A stretch of DNA of 11,816 bases from Desulfobacterales bacterium (GTDB lineage Bacteria; Desulfobacterota; DSM-4660; Desulfatiglandales; Desulfatiglandaceae). Both the position numbers and the translations under genes were made by a program. Below the pieces are notes generated by a model. That model saw nothing but the letters and a program-made list of their open reading frames with translations. It made no database searches and had not been told where the DNA came from. Location: positions 1 through 11,816 of the forward strand of contig JAMOVZ010000147.1 of the NCBI GenBank assembly GCA_027061865.1. Direction: 5' to 3'. Positions 6,719 to 11,816 of this stretch are shown here, piece by piece. Position 1 is the first letter of the stretch. Every line of letters starts with the position of its first letter.

Positions 6719-6728
6719 AATAGCACAA
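6699..6728 (-). promoter_or_regulatory. Alternative distal promoter of the orp operon
   Basis: On the minus strand TTGTGC (6723-6728) and TATAAA (6699-6704) are 18 bases apart; the -10 hexamer is good (5/6), the -35 poor. It would overlap the DUF134 promoter on the opposite strand, so the two could compete for RNA polymerase, and would give orp a leader of about 150 bases. Confidence 0.33.
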
Positions 6729-6753
6729 GCTCAAAATAATTAGGAGAAGATTT

Positions 6754-7095
6754 ATGCCCAGGCCCAGAAAGATGCGATTTGTCCAAGCGCCTCCTTCCGT
6801 GACTACCTTTATGCCTGAGGAGCCCCCTCCGTGGGGATCCGGGGAGGTAGTGCTGCCCATCGAGGGACTTGAAGCAATCAGGTTGAGCGATCTTGAAGGT
6901 CTGGATCAGGAAACAGCGGCAACAATGATGAACGTCTCACGCCAGACATTCGGCCGGATCCTTGCCGAGGCCCGCAAGGCGGTAGCCGAGGCCCTTGTCA
7001 TGGGGAAGGTGCTGAGGATCGAAGGGGGGCACTTCCAATTTCCTCCCAGGCACAGGAGGCGAAGGAGGCGCGGACGCTGCGGCCGCTCATTTTGA
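6754..7095 (+). CDS. DUF134 (UPF0251) family helix-turn-helix protein, candidate regulator of the ORP cluster
   Basis: This 113-aa protein begins MPRPRKMRFV and carries GLEAIRLSDLEGLDQETAATMMNVSRQTFGR (about residues 38-68), the typical DUF134 core, in which the region from Leu50 to Ala80 reads as a sigma-factor-like helix-turn-helix. The C-terminus is strongly basic, with six consecutive arginines at 101-106 and a single Cys109. DUF134 proteins commonly neighbour NifX/ORP and Mrp genes in anaerobes; they are thought to be DNA-binding, but few have been studied. AGGAG lies 7 bases upstream of the ATG. It is transcribed divergently from orp across a control region full of dyads and is followed by a DUF5320-like gene 15 bp downstream. 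Role as local regulator is inferred from fold and position. Confidence 0.9.
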   Translation: MPRPRKMRFVQAPPSVTTFMPEEPPPWGSGEVVLPIEGLEAIRLSDLEGLDQETAATMMNVSRQTFGRILAEARKAVAEALVMGKVLRIEGGHFQFPPRHRRRRRRGRCGRSF

Positions 7096-7103
7096 AAGGA
7101 GGT
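7096..7103 (+). promoter_or_regulatory. Ribosome binding site deciding the start of the DUF5320-like gene
   Basis: AAGGAGGT lies 7 bases before the GTG at 7111. An in-frame GTG at 7102 overlaps this site and cannot be the start, so translation begins at 7111, giving MPALDRSGPWG, which agrees with the usual DUF5320 N-terminus. Confidence 0.7.
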
Positions 7104-7110
7104 GGTTAGA

Positions 7111-7440
7111 GTGCCGGCATTGGATAGAAGTGGCCCTTGGGGTGGCGGCCCCATGGCGGGCAGAGGGTTTCGTCTTTGCCATCCCGCTTGGAGAGGTCAT
7201 TACAGGCCTTGGTGCAGGGGATGGCATTCAAGGCGATGGGGCTGCGGCCCAGGGTGGTCCTGGTGGACCAGGAGGACATGGGGACATGTCTGGCCTGCTC
7301 CCCATGACCTCTACGGGATGAGTCCCAGCCAAGAGGCGGAAATACTAAAGGCCGAGGCAGAGGACCTCAAAAGCGCCCTGGAAGAAATCCATAAGCGCTT
7401 AGAGGAGATGGAGGGCGACAAAGAAGTTTCAACCAACTAG
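7111..7440 (+). CDS. DUF5320-like small protein: Gly/Trp/Arg-rich segment plus C-terminal coiled coil
   Basis: The 109-aa product opens with DRSGPWGGGPMAGRGF, the recognisable DUF5320 pattern (DRxGPxGxGPxTGRGxG). Residues about 20-65 are unusually rich in tryptophan, arginine, histidine, glycine and a few cysteines and are probably disordered or metal-binding. Residues about 72-100 (from SPSQEAEILKAE to KRLEEMEG) show a heptad pattern typical of a coiled coil, so it likely oligomerises. No signal peptide is seen. It follows DUF134 by 15 bp with a strong ribosome binding site and is surely co-transcribed. Such genes recur next to Mrp, NifX-like and DUF134 genes in anaerobes; the function is unknown. 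The 41-bp gap to the convergent crotonase gene contains no clear terminator. Confidence 0.82.
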   Translation: MPALDRSGPWGGGPMAGRGFRLCHPAWRGHYRPWCRGWHSRRWGCGPGWSWWTRRTWGHVWPAPHDLYGMSPSQEAEILKAEAEDLKSALEEIHKRLEEMEGDKEVSTN

Positions 7441-7481
7441 TGGTTACAGCCGCGGAGAGGGGGTTGCCCTTCTTCCAGCCT

Positions 7482-8258
7482 TTACCTTCCTTTCCATTGG
7501 GGAGGCCTTTTGTTGAGGAAGGCATCAACCCCTTCCTGGGCATCTTCTGTGACGCAGAGGGCAGCGAACAGCTCATTGCAATAAGCCATTGCCTTGCTAA
7601 ATTCCAGGTCAGCCATCCCGTAGAATGCTTGCTTACCCATTTGGAGGGCCACAGGGCTTTTTTGCGCAAGTTTATTGGCAAGCTCCATTGTGGCTTCCTC
7701 CAATTTTTCCGATGGGACCACCTTGTTCACCAGGCCCCACCGCTCCATCTCAGCTGCATCATATACGTCTCCGGTAAAGACCATTTCCAGGCATCTTTTT
7801 CTGCTTAACGACCTTGACATGGGCACTGCCGGGCCCATGCAAAACAGCCCCACGTTTATTGCAGTCGCCCCGATTTTTGTCCCCTCGGCCACAATGGCAA
7901 GATCGCATGCAGCAATGAGCCCCACACCGTTTGCCACCGCGTAGCCGTGGGCCGAGGCGATCACCGGTTTTTTCATATAACTGATCACATGGAAAGGCTG
8001 CTCCATCAAGGCGATCCACTCCCTGTATTGTTGGAGTGTCTTGCCCTTGAACTCGGATACATCAATTCCAGCGCAAAATGCCTTGCCGGCACCCTTGATT
8101 ATCCCCACCCTTGTCTCATCATCGCGCTCAAGCTCCACCAGTGCTGAGTTGAGCTCTCTTGCAAGTGCCGTGTTAAAGGTATTGTACTGCTCCGGCCGGT
8201 TAAGAGTAATGACCCCGATGTGATCAACCTTTTCCAAAATAACGTTCTCATATCCCAT
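7482..8258 (-). CDS. Crotonase-fold (enoyl-CoA hydratase/isomerase family) protein lacking both catalytic glutamates, ECHDC3-like
   Basis: This 258-aa protein has the full crotonase length. FCAGIDVSEF at residues 61-70 is the first oxyanion-hole and CoA-binding motif, and NGVGLIAACD at 110-119 is the second. In classical hydratases (rat numbering Glu144 and Glu164) acid-base glutamates fall in these and the next motif; by eye Gly113 and Ala133 take those places. The stretch INVGLFCMGPAVPMSRSLSRKRCLEMVFTGD resembles the human ECHDC3 subgroup, which also departs from the catalytic pattern. It probably still binds acyl-CoA and stabilises an enolate, but hydration of enoyl-CoA is doubtful. It could act as isomerase, hydrolase or decarboxylase. 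GGAGGGG lies 5 bases before the ATG. It stands alone, divergent from the decarboxylase gene and convergent with the DUF5320-like gene. Confidence 0.9.
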   Translation of the reverse strand: MGYENVILEKVDHIGVITLNRPEQYNTFNTALARELNSALVELERDDETRVGIIKGAGKAFCAGIDVSEFKGKTLQQYREWIALMEQPFHVISYMKKPVIASAHGYAVANGVGLIAACDLAIVAEGTKIGATAINVGLFCMGPAVPMSRSLSRKRCLEMVFTGDVYDAAEMERWGLVNKVVPSEKLEEATMELANKLAQKSPVALQMGKQAFYGMADLEFSKAMAYCNELFAALCVTEDAQEGVDAFLNKRPPQWKGR

Positions 8259-8364
8259 ACTAGCCCCTCCCTTTTTTCAGTTAGTTATTCCTGCCTCAGC
8301 CGAGATTGCATTAAAGCCCTTTACCCCTTCTCCTGCCATAATTCCCATTGCAAAGTCAAACCAC

Positions 8365-8380
8365 ATGCACTAATTTGCAT
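8365..8380. promoter_or_regulatory. Small inverted repeat next to the decarboxylase promoter
   Basis: ATGCA (8365-8369) and TGCAT (8376-8380) are complementary across 6 bases; the right arm overlaps the candidate -35 hexamer of the decarboxylase promoter. A second imperfect dyad around CTCA-AG-TGAG follows in the spacer. Possible operator, but short enough to occur by chance. Confidence 0.3.
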
Positions 8381-8403
8381 TTCTCAAGTGAGGAATGTAT
8401 ATG
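8375..8403 (+). promoter_or_regulatory. Candidate promoter of the PLP decarboxylase gene
   Basis: TTGCAT (8375-8380) and TATATG (8398-8403) are 17 bases apart; TATGAT at 8400-8405 (19-base spacing) is an alternative -10. It lies about 80 bases before the ATG in the 225-bp divergent gap to the crotonase gene. No convincing promoter was found for the crotonase gene on the opposite strand. Confidence 0.4.
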
Positions 8404-8483
8404 ATGTATATAAGGCTCACTGGTCTCAAACCGCTGAATATTTCCAATCCAAGGGCCGACTATAGACCAAAGGGAAGGATCTT

Positions 8484-9887
8484 ATGGATAAAGAGAAGTT
8501 TAGGAAATTCGGCTATAAATTTGTGGACTGGGTGGTTGAATACTTGGAATCCGTTGAACGGCTGCCTGTGGTGCCCCGCTTGAACCCCGGTGAGATAAAG
8601 GAGCAAATTCCCCAAAGCCCTCCTGCACATGGCGAGCCCATGGAAAAGCTGTTTGAGGATTTCAGGCAAATAATCGTCCCGGGAATGACTCATTGGCAGC
8701 ATCCATGCTGGTTTGCTTATTTCCCAGCCAATAACAGCCCCCCGTCCGTGCTGGCCGAGTTACTAACTGCTGGACTCGGCGCCCAATGTATGATTTGGCA
8801 AACCTCTCCGGCAGCCGCAGAACTGGAAGAGGTGGTGATGGAGTGGTTGCGGAAGATGTTGGGGCTGCCTGAAGGCATGGAAGGCTGTATCCACGACACA
8901 GCATCCACTGCCACCCTCTGTGCCCTCCTGTGTGCGAGGGAGAGGGTGACTGGATTTGAGTGTAATGAAAAGGGGCTGGCCGGGCATCTTAGGGTATATG
9001 CCTCTGAAGAGGCTCACTCAAGCATTGAAAAGGATGTAAAGATTGCGGGTTTTGGCCGGCGGAACCTCAGGTATATCCCTACGGATAAAGATTTTGCCAT
9101 GATCCCCATGGAGCTAGAAAGGGCCATTAAGGAGGATTTGGAAGCAGGTCTCAAGCCTGCCTGTGTGGTGGCCACCATTGGAACCACATCTTCCACTGCA
9201 ATCGACCCAATTAAAGAGATAGGAGAGATCTGCACCCGCTATAACATCTGGCTTCACGTGGATGCGGCCTTTGCCGGCACTGCTGCCATTTTGCCTGAAA
9301 GGCGTTACATCCTAGAGGGGGCAGAATACATGGACTCTTTTGTGTTCAATCCCCACAAGTGGATGCTTACTAATTTTGACTGCTCTGCCTACTTCGTAAG
9401 AGACCCGGGCACCCTTATCAGAACCTTTGAGATCCATCCCGAGTATTTAAAGACCGGTGTGGATGCAAATGTCAAGAATTTCCGCGACTGGGGGATTCAG
9501 CTTGGCAGGCGATTCAGGGCGCTAAAGCTTTGGTTTGTGATCCGCTCATACGGAGTGGAGGGGATCCAGGAATTTTTGAGGGAGCAAATCAGGCTGGCTG
9601 ACATGTTCCGTCAGTGGGTAGAGGGGCATGATAGATTTGAACTGCTCGCCCCCGTGCCTTTCAGCCTTGTATGCTTCAGGTACAATGACGGCCGCAGCGA
9701 AGATGAATTAAACAGGTTGAACGAGCAGTTGTTGAATGAGGTAAACGAGACAGGAGAGCTTTTTCTCACCCATACTATGCTTAGGGATAAATACACCCTG
9801 AGGATGGCCATAGGTCAAAGGACTACCCAGGAGCGCCATGTAAAAAAGGCATGGGATATAATCCTTGACAAGGCCCAAAAATTGTAA
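8484..9887 (+). CDS. Group II PLP-dependent decarboxylase, aromatic-L-amino-acid decarboxylase type
   Basis: This 467-aa protein is of normal length for the family (about 470-480). It has THWQHPCWFAYFPANN near the N-terminus (substrate pocket), His178 in EEAHSSIEK (stacks on the PLP ring), Asp260 in HVDAAFAG (contacts the pyridine nitrogen) and Lys292 in FNPHKWM (Schiff base). It should convert an aromatic amino acid such as tyrosine, tryptophan, phenylalanine or DOPA to the amine and CO2 in the cytoplasm. By eye alignment the position of human DDC Thr82 is alanine (FPAN instead of FPTA), a feature I associate with the bacterial branch, so substrate choice is open. GGAAGGA precedes the ATG at a good distance. 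No transporter or amine-degrading gene is adjacent, so a role in acid resistance or signalling cannot be assigned. Confidence 0.93.
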   Translation: MDKEKFRKFGYKFVDWVVEYLESVERLPVVPRLNPGEIKEQIPQSPPAHGEPMEKLFEDFRQIIVPGMTHWQHPCWFAYFPANNSPPSVLAELLTAGLGAQCMIWQTSPAAAELEEVVMEWLRKMLGLPEGMEGCIHDTASTATLCALLCARERVTGFECNEKGLAGHLRVYASEEAHSSIEKDVKIAGFGRRNLRYIPTDKDFAMIPMELERAIKEDLEAGLKPACVVATIGTTSSTAIDPIKEIGEICTRYNIWLHVDAAFAGTAAILPERRYILEGAEYMDSFVFNPHKWMLTNFDCSAYFVRDPGTLIRTFEIHPEYLKTGVDANVKNFRDWGIQLGRRFRALKLWFVIRSYGVEGIQEFLREQIRLADMFRQWVEGHDRFELLAPVPFSLVCFRYNDGRSEDELNRLNEQLLNEVNETGELFLTHTMLRDKYTLRMAIGQRTTQERHVKKAWDIILDKAQKL

Positions 9888-9893
9888 CCTTTC

Positions 9894-9908
9894 CCTTACT
9901 TTGTAAGG
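9894..9908 (+). terminator. Weak candidate terminator after the decarboxylase gene
   Basis: CCTTAC (9894-9899) and GTAAGG (9903-9908) form a perfect 6-bp stem with a 3-base loop, starting 7 bases after the decarboxylase stop. A T-rich stretch follows on the plus strand but is interrupted, so efficiency is doubtful. The stem overlaps the last codons of the convergent gene. Confidence 0.4.
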
Positions 9909-10270
9909 TCTTGCTTTTTGCCTTTTGGTGGAGAGGCTTTAGGAAAGGGGATGTCTTCGGGCAGTGAAGAGTATTTCCCGCCCTTTAATTTGTAAGGCAC
10001 CTGGACAAGATATTTGCCCACTCCACTGCTTTCTGCGATCCTCCAAAGCCTGCCTGTCCAGGTGTCCAGCATGTACTGATCCTTTGGCGAATCCGATATC
10101 TGCCCGAATACAAACCGCCCTTGTGGAGACGAGAGGCATTGAAAGTGGGGTTGCCTCACGGGCTGGGGGCTCATAAACCCTATGGGTTGGGCCTGTCCCC
10201 GGCCTGGGCAAAGGGATATGGCTGCCATAAGCAAGCCAGCAACGGGAGCGAAAAAGAAAAAGACCTTCAT
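9896..10270 (-). CDS. Small exported protein of unknown function
   Basis: The 124-aa product starts with a lysine then a phenylalanine-rich hydrophobic stretch (residues 3-21) and a GQA-Q site, suggesting signal peptidase I cleavage after Ala27; the cysteine at 21 does not sit in a good lipobox. The mature part of about 97 residues contains GRFVFGQISDSPKDQYMLDTW and TGRLWRIAES, a pattern seen in small bacterial proteins that report a TGRxW element, and ends in a Lys/Pro-rich tail. I cannot assign a function. It lies 16 bp after the AsmA-like gene in the same direction, so the two are probably one operon. The ribosome binding site is weak (AGGG 7 bases upstream). The location is periplasmic or outer-surface by inference. 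Confidence 0.72.
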   Translation of the reverse strand: MKVFFFFAPVAGLLMAAISLCPGRGQAQPIGFMSPQPVRQPHFQCLSSPQGRFVFGQISDSPKDQYMLDTWTGRLWRIAESSGVGKYLVQVPYKLKGGKYSSLPEDIPFPKASPPKGKKQDLTK

Positions 10271-10286
10271 GCCAGTGCCCTGCCCT

Positions 10287-11111
10287 CTACCTGCCTAAAA
10301 AACCTTTTGCCTTTTCTTTTAACTCGTCCATCTTTTTGGTGCCTTTTTCCTTGATTTCTTTTTCAATCTCCTTGCCCTTTGACTTCAATTCTTTTACCTT
10401 TTCTTCCACTTGCGGGGCCAGTGCCTTTAGCTGATCTCTGAGGGCCCCCATCACTTCCGGGGATTGGAGCTTGGCATACATGGCCTCTAAAATCTTTTTA
10501 ATGGCTTGAGCCGGGGTCTCGCCTCCCTTGTCTTTGCCTATACCTTTCAGGTGAATTGCAGGTAGCGAGGCTGTTACAGAACGGGTCCCAAGTCCTGGAA
10601 TATCGGTGAAAAGTTTTACTTTGCCCCCTGTGATCACCAGATCCTCGATTATGAGCTTCTTGCCGGGCCCTTTTTCTGCTCCCTGGCCTTCAGGTGGGGA
10701 GGCCTCCTTGGCGGCGGATCCCGTGACATTTTTCAGGATAGTTTGGAAGTTATCACTTTTTCCCGATTTCTCATAGGTAACGAGAGGTGACCTTATTTCC
10801 ACACGCTTTATGACTATCGTATCCTTGGTAAGGGAGCCTTTGTCCAGGCTTACAAATATGGATTCCACCCTTATCGCCTCAGGAGCCTTGAACCCTTTAG
10901 GATTGCCCAGGAAAAACTCTTTAATCTTGGCCTCTGCTGAGAACAGGGACACATCTACATCCTTGACATGGAGATCTGTCTTGGTTATGCGTGGTCCATA
11001 AGTGTTTACGGCTTTTTTAATTATAGGCCCTAAGTTCGATAGCCCTATAACGATTGCCACAATGACCAAGACCACCAGGCCGCCAATCGCTATCCATATC
11101 CATTTTTTCAT
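10287..11111 (-). CDS. Membrane-anchored AsmA-like protein with C-terminal Lys/Glu-rich coiled coil
   Basis: This 274-aa protein has one N-terminal membrane segment (residues about 4-24, after MKKW), then a region typical of AsmA-family repeats: KTDLHVKDVDVSLFSAEAKIKEF, followed by IKRVEIRSPLVTYEKSG and LIIEDLVITGGKVKL, giving beta-strand pairs. Residues about 210-270 are highly charged (EEKVKELKSKGKEIEKEIKEK) and likely helical coiled coil. AsmA relatives are envelope proteins, and larger ones are proposed to move lipids between membranes; this short one has only the N-terminal type of domain. The ATG at 11111 was chosen because AAAGGAG lies 8 bases upstream and it places the membrane segment at the N-terminus; an in-frame ATG at 11171 has no such site. 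It heads a two-gene operon with the small exported protein. Confidence 0.85.
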   Translation of the reverse strand: MKKWIWIAIGGLVVLVIVAIVIGLSNLGPIIKKAVNTYGPRITKTDLHVKDVDVSLFSAEAKIKEFFLGNPKGFKAPEAIRVESIFVSLDKGSLTKDTIVIKRVEIRSPLVTYEKSGKSDNFQTILKNVTGSAAKEASPPEGQGAEKGPGKKLIIEDLVITGGKVKLFTDIPGLGTRSVTASLPAIHLKGIGKDKGGETPAQAIKKILEAMYAKLQSPEVMGALRDQLKALAPQVEEKVKELKSKGKEIEKEIKEKGTKKMDELKEKAKGFLGR

Positions 11112-11243
11112 CTTGAAATCTCCTTTCTGGGTTTGCGAGGAGTGAAAAAGCTTGGGAACATAATATAACACGGTGTCCTGGATTTTTCATCAAATAATGG
11201 AAAGTTTAAGGTCAATACATACAGTTCAGAATGGGAGGCATGA

Positions 11244-11816
11244 GTGAAAGAGGAGAGCCCGGACAAACGATGGGCAAAGATCCTGGCAGAATACCTGGAC
11301 AGGTTCAAAATAAAATTGCCAAAGTTTCCATTGGCCCTGGACGTGGGATGCGGGAATGCAGCGGTGTGGAACTATCTCGGCCTGGTGCACTATCTTCAGA
11401 GTAGAGATTTGGGTGTACCCCACTATGTGGCGGTTGACAAAGATGAGAAGGCATTTCAGAGGGCCAAGGCGCAATTGGGAGATTTAATCACTTTTCTTGC
11501 CTGTGATGCAAGGCAACTGGATCAGCACATCCATGGCAGATTCAGCTTGGCAGTCTCTACTCATCCGGAGCTTACCACCTCGCCAGAGGGGCCGAGGATC
11601 TGGCGTGAGATATTTTCTCAAATTGCAGGGCTGTTGGCCCCCCGGGGGTGCTTGATTGTTACCAGCTTTTGGCTTCAGGACCACATCCCGGCCCAGGTGG
11701 CGGTGGGCCAAGCAGGGTTTCAAATCCTTTATTCCGGCACCAACCGTTACCCTGGAAAGAGGTTTGATACGGCATCCAATGGGGAACAACTTCAATATGA
11801 CAAATACATCCTTATT
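11244..11816 (+). CDS. Class I SAM-dependent methyltransferase-like protein, truncated by window edge
   Basis: The frame opens with GTG at 11244, with GGGAGG 5 bases upstream and an in-frame stop (11241) directly before it, and remains open to the end, giving 191 visible residues. LALDVGCGNAAVWNYL near residue 31 is the glycine-rich motif I that binds S-adenosylmethionine, YVAVDKDEKAF supplies the acidic residue at the end of strand 2, ITFLACDARQL resembles the adenine-contact motif, and LLAPRGCLIVTSFW is the late strand of the Rossmann fold. The line STHPEL, where an NPPY or D-x-x-Y motif might be expected, does not suggest a base methylase. Substrate is unknown. It is divergent from the AsmA-like gene with a 132-bp AT-rich gap. 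Confidence 0.75.
   Translation, partial: MKEESPDKRWAKILAEYLDRFKIKLPKFPLALDVGCGNAAVWNYLGLVHYLQSRDLGVPHYVAVDKDEKAFQRAKAQLGDLITFLACDARQLDQHIHGRFSLAVSTHPELTTSPEGPRIWREIFSQIAGLLAPRGCLIVTSFWLQDHIPAQVAVGQAGFQILYSGTNRYPGKRFDTASNGEQLQYDKYILI

Larger units (their letters stand above)
6677..6738. repeat. Pair of GCTCAAAATA direct repeats spaced 52 bp
   Basis: The 10-mer GCTCAAAATA occurs at 6677-6686 and again at 6729-6738, start to start 52 bp, close to five helical turns. The copies flank the -35/-10 region of the DUF134 promoter, and the left copy is also half of the larger inverted repeat. The spacing would place two bound proteins on the same DNA face, allowing cooperative binding or looping. Confidence 0.5.

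Noticed and set aside
6546..6753. Sigma-54 promoter upstream of orp, expected by comparison with D. vulgaris
   Set aside because: Both strands were read for GG-N10-GC. TTTGCA occurs on the minus strand, but without the matching TGGCAC part at the right distance.
8259..8483. Small gene in the crotonase-decarboxylase gap
   Set aside because: The frames there lack family features or ribosome binding sites; the best minus-strand candidate encodes only 8 residues.
11112..11171. Longer start for the AsmA-like protein at 11171
   Set aside because: It lacks a ribosome binding site and would place about 20 non-hydrophobic residues before the membrane segment; AAAGGAG supports 11111.
11226..11795. 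Minus-strand reading frames at the right edge
   Set aside because: They are antisense to the methyltransferase-like gene, which has a strong ribosome binding site and the SAM-binding motif.

Overview
The window looks like a chromosomal segment of a strictly anaerobic bacterium of the Desulfobacterota type (sulfate reducer or syntroph relative). The inference rests on gene content: an orange-protein (ORP)/MrpORP cluster with paired ferredoxin-containing MinD-type ATPases is, from recalled literature, characteristic of anaerobes such as Desulfovibrio. The CoA- and carboxylation-related neighbours fit. There is no rRNA, tRNA, CRISPR array or insertion sequence. Genes are packed tightly and no gene-free stretch exceeds about 230 bases.

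Region 1 (2-2720, + strand): the 3' part of a hydantoinase A/oxoprolinase gene, followed 1 base later by a complete hydantoinase B gene. Together they should form a two-subunit ATP-dependent amide hydrolase or carboxylase. A 21-bp gap separates them from the convergent next operon.

Region 2 (2742-7440): the core of the window. Read on the minus strand from a 208-bp divergent control region are orp (stand-alone ORP/NifX-like protein), mrpORP (Mrp ATPase fused to an ORP domain), a 72-aa double-CxxC zinc-ribbon protein, and two tandem MinD-type ATPases, each carrying an inserted 2x[4Fe-4S] ferredoxin. Read on the plus strand from the same control region are a DUF134 helix-turn-helix protein and a DUF5320-like Gly/Trp-rich, coiled-coil protein. 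In Desulfovibrio vulgaris the corresponding genes (about DVU2103-DVU2109, from memory) are controlled by sigma-54 and a cognate activator. Here I see neither a sigma-54 promoter nor an activator gene. The control region instead holds sigma-70-like promoters interleaved with inverted and direct repeats, making DUF134 the natural candidate regulator. The ATPases and ORP proteins probably work together in assembling or moving a metal (Fe-S or Mo-Cu) cofactor, but the physiological role is not established.

Region 3 (7482-9887): divergent single genes, a crotonase-fold protein that lacks both catalytic glutamates and resembles ECHDC3 (minus), and a group II PLP-dependent decarboxylase of the aromatic amino acid type (plus). 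A 224-bp intergenic region with a candidate promoter and a small inverted repeat lies between them.

Region 4 (9896-11816): a two-gene envelope operon on the minus strand (membrane-anchored AsmA-like protein, then a small exported protein of unknown function), and divergently the 5' part of a class I methyltransferase-like gene that runs off the right edge. The 132-bp gap between them shows AT-rich sequence but no promoter I would defend.
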